A DNA stretch of 64,000 nucleotides from Cristatella mucedo (Eukaryota; Bryozoa; Phylactolaemata; Cristatellidae): contig WPIO01000020.1 in NCBI GenBank assembly GCA_009760855.2, positions 4,785,501-4,849,500 of the forward strand. The letters run 5' to 3'. Numbering within the stretch: the first letter of the stretch is position 1; each line of letters begins with the position of its first letter. Below the pieces are notes generated by a model that made no database searches, was not told the DNA's origin, and was given only the letters and a program-made list of their open reading frames with translations. Shown piece by piece: positions 47,243 to 57,185 of the stretch. Position numbers and translations under genes: made by a program.

Positions 47243-47345
47243 AGGGGGAAATGTTCTACCCCGGGGGAATGTCCGGGGATAAATGTCCAAAGGCTCACCA
47301 GGGGTAGAAATGTCCGGTGGGGGGAAACGTCCAGGGGAAATGTCC
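47243..47345. repeat. Right inverted terminus, G-rich subrepeats
   Basis: gggggaaatgttctaccccg, ggggaatgtccggggataaa tgtcc, ggggtagaaatgtccggtgg and cgtccaggggaaatgtcc (47328-47345). This is the reverse complement of the left terminus. Confidence 0.75.
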
Positions 47346-47403
47346 TGCAACCAAATCCCGCATCTGTTAACGATGAGCTACTCTGTACTGGACAACTTAT
47401 ATT

Positions 47404-47975
47404 GCAAATATAATGTAGTGTAATGTAATTTATCTCCGTCTGTAACTTCACAAAGCCATTAAGACTATGTGGGTGTTACGCAGGAGAGTTTGGTATAGCG
47501 CACTTAAAGCCCAATTGGCTTTCGGTACGCATTCGGTAGCCAACATACTTCGTCTCACGCAACAAAGAGAAAGTAGGAAGCATAGCAGAGTCAGGATAGC
47601 AGTTGAGGTAGTGAGTAGCATGGACATAGTAGTTCAGGACCGCTGAAAAGGATGTGCCATAGTCGGCAGTTGGAGAGTAGTTGTCATTGCATAAGAATTT
47701 CGGAAGCGAGTTCCACAGTCTAGGACCTGCAGAGCCAAAGCTTCTGTCGCCAAAGTCTTTAATCGAGAGAGAGGAACAGCTAATTTATTGTCAATACAGG
47801 ACCTGAGGGCACGAAGAGGCTGAAACAGGTGCAGCAGTTCAGTTAGATATGGAGGAGCCAAGCCGTGGCGGGCCTTGTGGGTCAGCATAAGAACTTTGCT
47901 CTTTACCCATTCGTCAACCGGCAGCCATCCCAGTTCTTTTAGCAAAGGAGACACATGGTCAAACCTCAATAAAAA
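47404..47975 (-). mobile_element. LINE-B 3' fragment, reverse
   Basis: The minus strand reads RFDHVSPLLKELGWLPVDEW, KVLMLTHKARHGLAPPYLTE and LDCGTRFRNS, then 3' UTR. The tail is taatgtagtgtaatgtaat at 47411-47429. It is 5'-truncated. Confidence 0.9.
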
Positions 47976-47980
47976 TAAAA

Positions 47981-48520
47981 TCCTAAATAAACCTCAATGA
48001 AAAATAAGTCCCGAAGGAGAGCCAGATGTACTTCCCACGTGCAAAATTAGCTAGGCATTCCATTTTCTGATATTGGTTTCCCAATATCTCCTCTGCTGTC
48101 ATTACTAATTTTTAACATGAAAAGATTTCTACATGAAAATTTCATTGACATATGGAGTTGTATCGGGTTTGGTGCATAGCTTGTGTATACAATAAACTAG
48201 CGACTCCTGCTTTCTCACATTTCGCACGTGAGATAGTCATTCCAGAAGCTCCTCACAGCATGGCCATGTACTCTCTCGTGAACAATGGCCGCTCTGGCTT
48301 GAGCGCAGCATGCCGGGCCGGGCCAGCGACGCTATCGTCGCTCTTTCAATGACTTCTCACACCAATTTGAGGTCCCAAGAAACAAATTCATACACTTAAT
48401 TCATCTCGATGGTACATGATCGCTTGGAGTTACTCACCTTTTTTACTATATGAAGCCGAATAAATCAGGGTCAGTGCGGTGGCGGCTTGGGCATAGTTCA
48501 CCCGGCAGTTCGGTGAGCCG
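47981..48520. other. Unassigned sequence
   Basis: No recognisable frame or repeat. A short GC-rich stretch lies at 48280-48350. Confidence 0.4.
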
Positions 48521-48682
48521 CTATGGTACACTAGGTAAGGCGGTTGCTTTACATGACCACGCTCCCGAGGTCGCGCGTTCGATTCCTGCTGTGGATAAAT
48601 TCTTTATCGCCACTGCATGCGGTAGTGAAAGCCGTTAAGGTCCTTCTGTCGTTACACAAAAGAGGCTTTTAAATCAGCTACG
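48521..48682 (+). repeat. SINE-B copy with strong B box
   Basis: The A-box region is tatggtacactaggtaaggc and the B box is gttcgattcc at 48577-48586. The body is ttctttatcgccactgcatg, and the tail is ggtccttctgtcgttacaca, aaagaggcttttaaatcagc. Confidence 0.88.
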
Positions 48683-48689
48683 ACTTATT

Positions 48690-49020
48690 TATCTATTTAT
48701 TTGAATGAGCTCTGACGGGCGCTAACACACTGGCAGTCGGCCGCCGAGCTGCCGCCGACAGCCTGGCGATCGGCTCACACAAGATGAAGGATGCGGCAGC
48801 GGTGTGCGACGGGGCGTCTGCAGAAGGCCCGGAGCGCGAGCATAAAGCGCGAAAGGCGGAAGCAGCCCCGCGTAATAGTTGTACTAGTGAGCGTATCTCG
48901 CCCGACAAACGAGTGTGGAACTTCAGAGCTGAGCCGTGCGCCTTCATGACTCGCTAGGATTTTCGCGTGCACGAAAGGCTGCACTAGCTGCGCTCGACTT
49001 GGCAGCTCCGCGATAGAAGA
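48690..49020. other. CpG-rich stretch with an open frame on the plus strand
   Basis: 48709-48957 (+) is open for about 82 codons (KMKDAAAVCDGASAEGPERE ... SERISPDKRVWNFRAEP), ending TAG. The minus strand is also open, so this may be composition only. No family match and no clear splice sites. Confidence 0.25.
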
Positions 49021-49056
49021 ATAAGAAGAAGTAGAATAAGAAGAATAAGAAGAAGA
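49018..49056. repeat. AAGAAGAATA-type purine microsatellite
   Basis: Repeated agaagaataagaagaagtag units, about 40 bp. Confidence 0.85.
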
Positions 49057-49787
49057 GAGTGGATAGAATCCCTATAGGTGGACAGACTGGCGCGAAGTCG
49101 GGATCAAGCCGTGCCGACGGTAACGTCATCGATGCCTTTTTTGGCTATCCCGTGCAGGGGAGGCAGCCAAACTTACGGTTTACTTTGCGTTGAAATAATA
49201 ATAGGCGTTGTTATTATTATATTTTTAATCATTTTTATTATTATTACTACAAGACAAGGGAGTGACGTCAACTTCGGCGACTCGGTGCCTGGGCGTACCT
49301 TTCCATTACTGCTCTGGAACGCTTCGCGAAGTGCGAAAGGGCGAGATGGGCCGATTTCTCCACGAAACGGCAAAGAAGGCTTGAGGCGAGCGTTCAAGTA
49401 GCGCTCGTCGCGCTGTGGCGAGCCCAGCCGCCAGGCGCAATCGCCAGTCGGTCCTGTCGCAGCGGGACGCCGTCGTCACCCCCGCTTACCGCGAGCTCAA
49501 TGCACAGCGAGGATAGGCGCAGATGCGACGGGGCTAGCGGGGTCGGAAGTCGTAGCGGGAGGCGGCGCGAGCTTTTGCCGGTCCTCAACGGTGAGAATGG
49601 GAAGAGACGCCGAGGGCAGGCGATTGAGCGCTCGGCTCGCACACTGGCCGTGTCAAATCGCATCTCGCGCTCTCCGAGAGCCTAGTAATATCACGGTCGA
49701 AAGCCTCGCCGTCACCCTCAGCCAAGCTGCAGGGTACTCGCACGTCACAACCTAGGTCGTTGATTCGAGCCCTCGTAGTACGAGTGA
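49057..49787. other. Unassigned, partly CpG-rich
   Basis: 49390-49690 is CpG-dense with opposing open frames and no known domain. An ATT-rich patch at 49190-49245 is not part of a recognisable LINE tail. Confidence 0.4.
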
Positions 49788-49789
49788 GC

Positions 49790-49908
49790 ATACGAACTAA
49801 ATGCATGGTCTCCAAAGGATTTGAGGTTTGTACGAGGTACTTGTAGATTGTCGGATTCCGAAATGCGGGTGGTACGATGCGTGGCCTGGTGGGGGATAGT
49901 ATTTGCTG
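49790..49908 (-). mobile_element. LINE-A coding fragment
   Basis: It matches the segment around HRTTRFSESNSL to SFGDRAFSSYAP on the minus strand, without 3' UTR or tail. It was probably cut by the adjacent LINE-B. Confidence 0.8.
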
Positions 49909-49945
49909 CAAGCCAGCGACACTGACCGTCGGCGGCAAAAGCCTT

Positions 49946-50426
49946 TGTAATGTAATGTAATGTAATGTATCTCCGTCAGTAACTCCACAAAGTCATAAAG
50001 ACCATGTGGGTGTTACGCAGGAGAGTTTTGTATAGCGCACTCACAGCCTAAGCGGCTTTCGGTACGCATTCGGTAGCCAACAGACTTCGTCTCACGCAAC
50101 AAAGAGAAAGTGGGAGGCATAGCAGAGTCAGGAGAGCAGTTGAGGTAGTGAGTAGCATAGAAGTAGCAGTTCAGGACCGCTGAAAAAGATGTGCCACAGT
50201 CGGCAGTTGGAGAGTAGATATCGTTGCGTAAGAATTGTGGCAGCGAGTTCCACAGTCTAGGACCTGCAGAGCTAAAGCTTCTGTCGCCAACTGTCTTTAA
50301 GCGGAGGAATGGGACAGCTAATTTATTGTCCACACAGGACCTGAGGGCGCGAACAGGCTGAAACTGATGCAGCAGTTCAGCTAGGTATGAAGGAGCCAAG
50401 CCGTGGCGGGCCCTGTGGGTCAGCAT
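49946..50426 (-). mobile_element. LINE-B 3' fragment, reverse
   Basis: The tail (TGTAA)n lies at 49947-49970, then 3' UTR, then minus-strand frame 50426-50013 (MLTHRARHGLAPSYLAELLH, RSCVDNKLAVPFLRLKTVGD, LWNSLPQFLRNDIYSPTADC). It is open to its natural stop, better preserved in this part than the copy at 31321. Confidence 0.93.
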
Positions 50427-50435
50427 AAGAACTTT

Positions 50436-50705
50436 GCTTTGCAGGTCCTATACTGGGGAACTCACTTCCGCGATTCTTACGCAATGACATGTATTCTCCA
50501 GCTGCTGCCGACTATGGCACCTCCTTTCCAGTCGTCCTGCGCTGCTACTTCCTCGCTAGTCACTTCCTCGACTACCGTCTTAACTGAGCTATGCTTTTGA
50601 CTTTCTCATCGTTGAGTGAGAACAAGTCTTTTGGCCGTCACGTACCCACCCACTAAAATCCGCTTAGGTTCCGAGTTGTTATAGAAAACTCTACCAATAA
50701 CACCA
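50436..50705 (+). mobile_element. LINE-B 3' fragment, forward
   Basis: gcaggtcctatactggggaa corresponds to AGPRLWNSLP, then FRDSYAMTC-like frames, ADYGTSF-type codons (ctgccgactatggcacctcc) and cttctcatcgttgagtgag. The homology fades at about 50690 and no (ACATT)n remains. It lies head-to-head with 49946-50426. Confidence 0.8.
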
Positions 50706-52300
50706 ACAAAATTTGTTCAGCGTCCATCAATGACTGTTTAATGGAAATATTTGCACTGAACAATTTCTGGAGATTTTTCACTGCGCTGGCCAGCGTTCCT
50801 GAAGAGTGTGGATTCGGACTTGAGCCTTTTGAAACTATTTTGCCTTCCGTCTGCAACCGATGACCCATCTCTTTGAAGCAACAAATTAAACCTATCTTCA
50901 AAAGGCAAGTTTACACTTCCAGCATTATTTGACAACTTATGGACAAAAACTTCTACATGTTGACACAAATAGACGAGACGCTACATTACCATAGAAATTT
51001 AGCGTAGTTTCTGACGGCGCGACGAATGGATCTTAGAAAGTTTGCAAAGGTGCATGACATCCTTGTTCGATCGCTCTTCAACGCAACGATTCAAATTTTC
51101 AATGAGCTTGGTACTACTGTCATTATTCAGTTAGAGAGCTTTTTAAACATTAATTGTAATCTTGTGTTAGCACTATCGACGTCGCTTCTTCCTAGAAATG
51201 GAGTCTCAACAGCAAGTTTCACGGGTTCCATAGCCATCAGATAAGCTTTGAGAGCATCAAATCCAATGCCTCAATAACTTCCAGCGCCTTAAATTTGGTT
51301 TGGCTCTCGTGGGTGTTGACTTCCGTCTTTACTAACTGCACTAACATCGTTGATATGGAGTTCTAGCGCGTATTCACGTCAAGATACAGTTCAAGCTCGC
51401 GTCCAACCTCAGCTTTTACTTTGGATTGCAAAACATTATTTTAAACAGTAATGTTTTGAGAATTGTTCAAGCTTGCGTGATTTCTTGAGCGGATCACGGT
51501 AGTCGACGTCTCGTTCTAATGTATCATCGCTGATCTCTTCCAAGTCGGTAATTGTCCATTTCATCGATGTCGTCACTATCCAAGTTTAAATCGTCTTCGC
51601 AGTACCTTCTTGTACCGTGTATCGCATACTCCAAGGTGCAGAACATCGTTTAAAAAGAACTGTCCGATGACAGCGATATGGCTAATGCTTTTACTACTTA
51701 CTGCAGTACCGTCCTCAGTTGATCCCGCCGAATCCTCCTCTTTTGTTATTCCAAAATAGCTCAAATGCTGTTTGATTGATTCGACCATACCGAGAGTATT
51801 GGACGAACCAAATATCCAAACGTGTCTTTATTTTTGTTTTTATCGTTGCTATCATGAATGCTGACTCCGAAGAATCAACGTCCTCTCACAGCTGTATATT
51901 CATCAAGTCACGCTAAACTTTACTTCTGTCTCGAGTTTTCCCCCGATGTCGACAATCGCTTTGCTTCTCATTTCTTTGCAGTCATCACGCACCATCTTCA
52001 TCATACTGCTTTCGTTCACTGGAAGTTTAAATCCGTCCCACAAGATTGACTGCCGTGTAAATACTTTTTCTAGCGATAGATGTAATCGATATTGCATCAG
52101 TAGCCAGATAGGTAACAATCTCCTCCAGACTCTCTCGCACCAGGAAATCGGCAATCGATGTTGCTCTCTAATTGTTCAATGGCTGTTCCTTGGATGTTTA
52201 CCCTCCAGCAGGTTTATCAAAATCAATTCCGTGTTTTAGGCGATTCTTCAACGTTGTCGTGGAGTTTTCAGAACATTTTATGATTTTATTACTTCGTCCG
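50650..52300 (-). pseudogene. hAT transposase fossil, central catalytic region
   Basis: Minus-strand blocks in order: EEIVTYLATDAISITSIA (about 52115-52060), RQSILWDGFKLPVNESSMMK, KAIVDIGGKLETEVKFSVT and DEYTAVRGR (about 51895-51868). Then DTFGYLVR, VESIKQHLSYFGITKEEDSA, STEDGTAV, LGVCDTRYKK (about 51630-51600) and CQHVEVFVHKLSNNAGSV down to 50740. This is the order of ZBED/ZMYM-type hAT transposases: FSxTLDEWTS with the first Asp, then DGxxV with the second, then HLAVxDxLYKK. Several frameshifts and stops (for example at 51913 and 51870) disable it. The C-terminal dimerisation domain and terminal repeats were not found. Confidence 0.82.
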
Positions 52301-55142
52301 CATTAACTGTCTAGATCTTATATGATTAGACTCTTTCGTTTTGTGGCGTACCAAACTGAAGACACGACTGAAAAAAATCTTTATTTTTCGATTCCACGAG
52401 ATCAATTTAATTAATACCTTACTTAATGTTTTCAAATTCCAATTTAATTTTAGCTTTTGGCCAATTTTATAGACCATCCTGACCAATTGCTGACACGTCC
52501 AAATTAAATTTTTAAACTTTGTTTACCGTAACATATTGCACATCCCTAATGAAGATTAGAGCTCTATTTTCAGCGTCTTTTTGATTAAAAATATCCTTTA
52601 GAAACGGTAAAATTGTTAGAAAACAGCTGCTTAATGTTGCTTTTTGGGCGAAAAACAGCCATTTTACTGTTGCTTTGACTGTTACTTTACCTGGTGTTAA
52701 ATAAAAACTCTATTTGCGGAATATCTACTTGCGGAGCACGAACGAACCATGGCTGTTTGCAATGCACTCCGACAAAGCTCTGTGTGGACCAAAGATTACG
52801 ACGTAGAGTTTCTTATTTTTATAGTTCAAGATCTGTAAATATTCTTTACCTCCTTCATAATCTGACCGACTTAGCATGCGCAGTTTGTTGAGCGAAGCCT
52901 CGACATTTGGAGGCCTTGCAGATAAAAACACTTTGACGTTTTCGACTCCGCTAGGCACGCAGCGACGACGTTTCACGAAACGCCGCATAAACTCTCCGAG
53001 TACGCCTGTCTATTGTTTGATCGCCCCAGGGAGTTTTATTCCTGCTCAAATTTTCAAATGCAGCGAAAAAACAAATAAGAAACAAGTAAAACTAAACTTA
53101 TTAAAACAAATTCCGCCTCACTGCCACTCTCGCGCTCGCCATTAACGGCCTACAGTCTCCGCGAACTCAAGGCGGAGCGTTTTACCAGCTTCATCTAAGG
53201 ATTAATTTAAAGAAGTGGATTGTTAGTTTACTGACCATATTGATGCTCCAGATTGTGGCCTTGCAAGGTAGGCTTCCAGACGGCATCATGCGGATGAAAT
53301 TGGAGGTCGGGCTCTGACGATGCGTACTAGCTGCCCGGCGGTCAGAGACAGCACTTCCATTGTCAACGTCAGGAGTGTGCGACGCATTAGTAGTGGCACC
53401 GAGTTCCAAAGACTGACTGACGTATTTCTTCGCTTGCTATACGTGAGGCCTCGACGGCCCCGACGCGTCCTGGAGCACCGGCGAACGCTAGCTAGTTCGG
53501 CTTCTCGTCCATGATAAATTGCTTTTCCTTTGCATTACTCTGAGCTGCGTTTGTTACTTTTTCTTTTGACCCCGCAACGCCACAAGTAATGAATATGTGT
53601 CAGGCTGTAGAGTGCTCGCTAGCAAAGGCGAATTGCAATCAGTTGTTGGTGCGCATACGGTAGCTGCCAGCCTTGATCGTCGTACTCAGCAAAGGAAAGC
53701 TGAGAAGCCTAAATGAGCTGGGTGAATAGTCAGTAAGCCAATTGGCATAGCCTTGCACTCAGTTGCAAACGACCCCTGGCGAATGACTGACAGTGAATTC
53801 TAGAGACTAAGATCTGGCCAGGCAGCAGCAGCTCTGCAGCCTTACAGACCCAAGGCGAACCTCCTCAAAAGAAAAGAAGGGACCGGGAGAACATAGTGAT
53901 AGTCTCGTTGCTGCAACGTAATCGTCTCGTCTTTTCTCGCGGTGCCTCTGAAAAGGTTGGCGAAAGATTTAACCTCAGATATTTCAGCATTTTGTATGGG
54001 GTGCAAGGTAACACGATGTCATCACTGCACACGACTTGCATTACTTTGCAATATTTCCAACAAATCGGGCATGCTGTCTCATTGGTTTGCTTAACCAGTG
54101 AAACAATTTGCGTAATAAGCCTTTATTTGCAGTATCCGGGGAGATTTATGGCTTCTAACCTGGTCACCAATCTCGCTAAATATGATTTTCTACTATGATT
54201 GCAGCACAGCGAAGTAGCTGGATGACGGAATTTGATTAAGCATTATTAAATCCACCTACCTTTGTCATAGCATACCCAGGGTTGTTTATAAGAACATTGG
54301 GCCAATAATGAGCTTACTAAGCGGTAAGCAAGTTCTCCCCAGGAGAATCATGGGATGACCGTTGTCGATGACAATAGGAGGGGGGGCATTTCTCGCAATC
54401 CTCCGTTTTCCTCGACTCTCAATGGACGAAGCGATCCAGCAAATTTTTGTAGTCCTGTCATCTGACAGTGATTTAGTGAGCATTCCACTGAAGATAAATT
54501 GCTACTACTTACTCATTTCTCTTTTTCCTTTTCAGATTTGGCTCTCACATTGTGCAGCTTTGAGATTCTGCGCTATATGCACGCATGCATTTATGAGCCC
54601 TTGCTGAGAGGTTGTCTAAGAAACCGTAGCCTGAAAACAAGTTTGCTGAAGGTATACGCATACTATTATTCACACTGACCTTGAGTTTTGAGCACCGGTG
54701 ACCTGTGCTATTAGCTTTAGGCTTGGATGGATGTAGGCAAAAACAGATGAAACATCAGACAACATTACGATCGCATTTATTCTGAAGTACGTGTCCCTTC
54801 GGTAACCAAAATCGCCCTTAAATCAAGAAACCTTGTAAACCTTAGTATTGATGCTGCCCTCAACCACATATCCTTATTTCCCTTTTGCTCCGTCTTCTAA
54901 CGACTCAGCTAACCAATGAGAGGCTGCAATACGACGAGTGCAGACATTCTGAATGAATGCCTGGCTCTGACTAAGCGGCGCTTTGGGCGCCCTCATCTAG
55001 CAGGCCGTAAGTCAACTGCTTAGGTCAAATCAGCTGGAAACTACTCAGCAAAGATTGAAGAAGCACACAAAATATCTGAAGTCAATGTTGCTGGAATTGC
55101 AGACAGGGGCTGTTGTAGATCGTACCGATTCATTCTGGGTAT
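52301..55142. other. Unassigned sequence
   Basis: 52300-52700 is AT-rich and may be hAT flank. The frame 52725-52988 (-) of 87 codons and 52876-53145 (+) overlap each other and match no family. Nothing is recognised from 53520 to 55142. Confidence 0.4.
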
Positions 55143-55293
55143 AAGCCCTGGGGTAAAGTGCTCACTCTTCACGACCCTGACAGAGGGCGGCTTGAGTCCG
55201 TTAGTGATCAATTCTGTATTGTCCACTGCAAGCGCTGGTCATGGGCGTGAAGGCTCCTCTGCCTCTACATAAATGAGGCAGTTAAATCAGCCT
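55143..55293 (+). repeat. SINE-B copy
   Basis: The A-box region is cctggggtaaagtgctcact, the B-box-like element is ggcttgagtccgttagtg, and the tail is ggctcctctgcctctacata, aatgaggcagttaaatcagc. Confidence 0.8.
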
Positions 55294-55327
55294 TCCCTTA
55301 TAATCCTAACTAAGCGTAAATCTAGCG

Positions 55328-55466
55328 AGCTTGCTTGGTCCAGCGGTAAAGGTGCTCGCTCCGGCTAAGGTCTGGCTGAGGTCGTGGGCTCAAGCCATGA
55401 GGCATATGTGAAGCGCCTGAATAGAGATTGGGTTCTCTTGGGGCGCTATACAAATGAATTATATTT
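55328..55466 (+). repeat. SINE-A copy, well preserved
   Basis: The A-box region is ggtccagcggtaaaggtgct and the B-box region is gtgggctcaagccatgaggc. The tail is aagcgcctgaatagagattg, ggttctcttggggcgctata and caaatgaattatatttt. It is almost identical in structure to 11373-11514. Confidence 0.9.
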
Positions 55467-56119
55467 TTTTATATTTTATACATGACCGAAGTGGAATCAC
55501 AGCCGCACAGTCAAAAAATGTTGATGACGGCCATTGAATATTTCTTTAAAAGCTCCTAGGTCAGCATCCAGCTTAGCTATGCCTAAAAAGAAATAGCAGA
55601 TCTTTCTTTAGCTTATTGTAAACAAGACAAATAAGATCAGAGTCCATCTCCAAGGTAAATATCCCCACTGAGTTTGCAACCCCTTTTAACTTGTTGTTCC
55701 TTAATCTCTACCTTCATACATTGCCGCTAATAACCTCATTTCGACATGCATCACCCACACTAAGAAGACTACTGGAAATGTTATAATAATTATTATTAAA
55801 GAATCATACAGCGCCCTTTTGCACTAAATCTTGTTGGAGGCGCTTTGCCAAAGCGGACCCCATAAGTTTAGCTCTTGTTCAGAGTAGCCTGTACTTACTG
55901 CTGCACGGCTTAAGGAAGATTGCAAATCTTGATTAGGTCTGAGGTCATGTTCCTGCATTGATAAAGCAAGCCTTTTAAGGCCACTCACTACGAAATCGGC
56001 ACTAGAACAGGAAAACCTAAGTAGCTAATTAGCTTCAGCCATGACTCCGCTTTACCACTTCTATTATAAAGGCAATGGAACAAGTAGTGGAGTCTATCAA
56101 ATTTAAAAACCAAACAGCA
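55467..56119. other. Unassigned sequence with a tail-like patch
   Basis: 55785-55850 has ttattattaaagaatcatac, agcgcccttttgcactaaat and cttgttggaggcgctttgcc. It resembles another retroposon hairpin tail in reverse orientation but is not clearly LINE-A. Confidence 0.35.
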
Positions 56120-57070
56120 TCGGCCATTTTCGAGTCGGCGTCGACTGCGCCCGCTAGCTGACAGGCTACCGCGCGGAGCTCAGCACTGCGACCACAGGCC
56201 GTCGCGCGAGCGTACTCCGGCTATTCGACGGAGAGCAGCTAGGCGAGGGAACGCTCCAGTTGGTAGCCACGCTCCGCGAGGCCGCGAGCGGCCTCGCACT
56301 TCACCTCCTCTCCGCCGGCACGATGTGTGCGCTCCGCCGCCGCGACTGCGTCGCTTCTGATACCGTCTGACGCAAGCAATGCCGCGCGGCGCTCGCTCGC
56401 GCGCCGCCTCCGCTCGATCTAGAGGCGACCAGCCTAGCGACGGGGCGATTCGCAGCGCGCGTTGCGTAGCGTCGCGATCGCGCGGCCGCGTTTCGCGTGA
56501 GCGGTGGGCAGCGGTCACGTTCTCCGGTGCGGCAGCTCCAGTCTCGCCCGATCTCCTCGTCGGTCACTCAGCCCAGAGAAGGCGACTGGTCAGCAGCCTG
56601 CGCTCAGGGTCCAATTCCCGACGAAGGTGAGACATGCGCTGCCGTCTTCGTAGTGCTGAGACGCCACTAAGCGGTGTTTCAATGCTGCATGCAATTGGCT
56701 GGCAGTTTATTTGCATATTGCAATTACATTTACCACGCTGTACGTAAATTTTCCTAGTCTACACTCCCTCCGCTCTCGCAGCAGCCCACGCTTCTCCGCT
56801 CTGGACCCACGCTCTCGCCACACGTGCGCGCTCGCGGCACCGTCAGGCCGAACGTGCGTCTGTCGAATCGGCGCGAGCTCAGCACACGCGAAGCAGCCAG
56901 CCGGCAGCAATTTCTGCTAGCGTGAGCGCGCGCGGCGGTCACCTACTGCCCCTCTCGCCCGACCTCGCAGCCCTTTGCTCGCGCTTCGCGCCGGAAATGG
57001 GATTCGCTATGCTCGCGCGCTCCCCATCCCCGGGCCCCGGGGTAAAGTGACGCACGCGCGCGAGCTTTCA

Positions 57071-57185
57071 CACCCGGAGCTCCGCCGCCGCCGCCGCCGC
57101 CGCGCTGTTACACCCGGGGCTCCGCCGCCGCCGCCGCCGCCGCGCTCTTATAACCGGGGCTCCGCCGCTGCCGCTGCCACAGCTG
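57071..57185. repeat. 40-bp tandem repeat containing (CCG)n
   Basis: Units start at 57071, 57111 and 57151: cacccggrgctccgccgccg, then CCG repeats and cgcgctsttа-like ends. The third unit is diverged (taaccggggctccgccgctg). Two nearly identical units plus one partial. Confidence 0.93.

Larger units (their letters stand above)
45776..47345. mobile_element. Composite element with GGACATTTCCCC-type inverted termini
   Basis: The left end has ggacatttcccccctggacg (45779-45798) and cccccggacattttcccgg. The right end has the inverted form ggggaaacgtccaggggaaa tgtcc (47321-47345) and gggaatgtccggggataaat gtcc. Both ends are made of repeated GGACATTTCCCC-like units and face each other, as in a foldback or subterminal-repeat DNA transposon. 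The interior holds telomere-like repeats, a LINE-A insertion, an unassigned 46805-47165 stretch and (AT)n. No transposase is visible, so it would be non-autonomous. Confidence 0.6.

Noticed and set aside
45776-47345. CRISPR-like array reading of the short repeated C/G-rich units
   Set aside because: The units are inverted between the two ends, irregularly spaced and in an animal-type genome; a transposon terminus explains them better.
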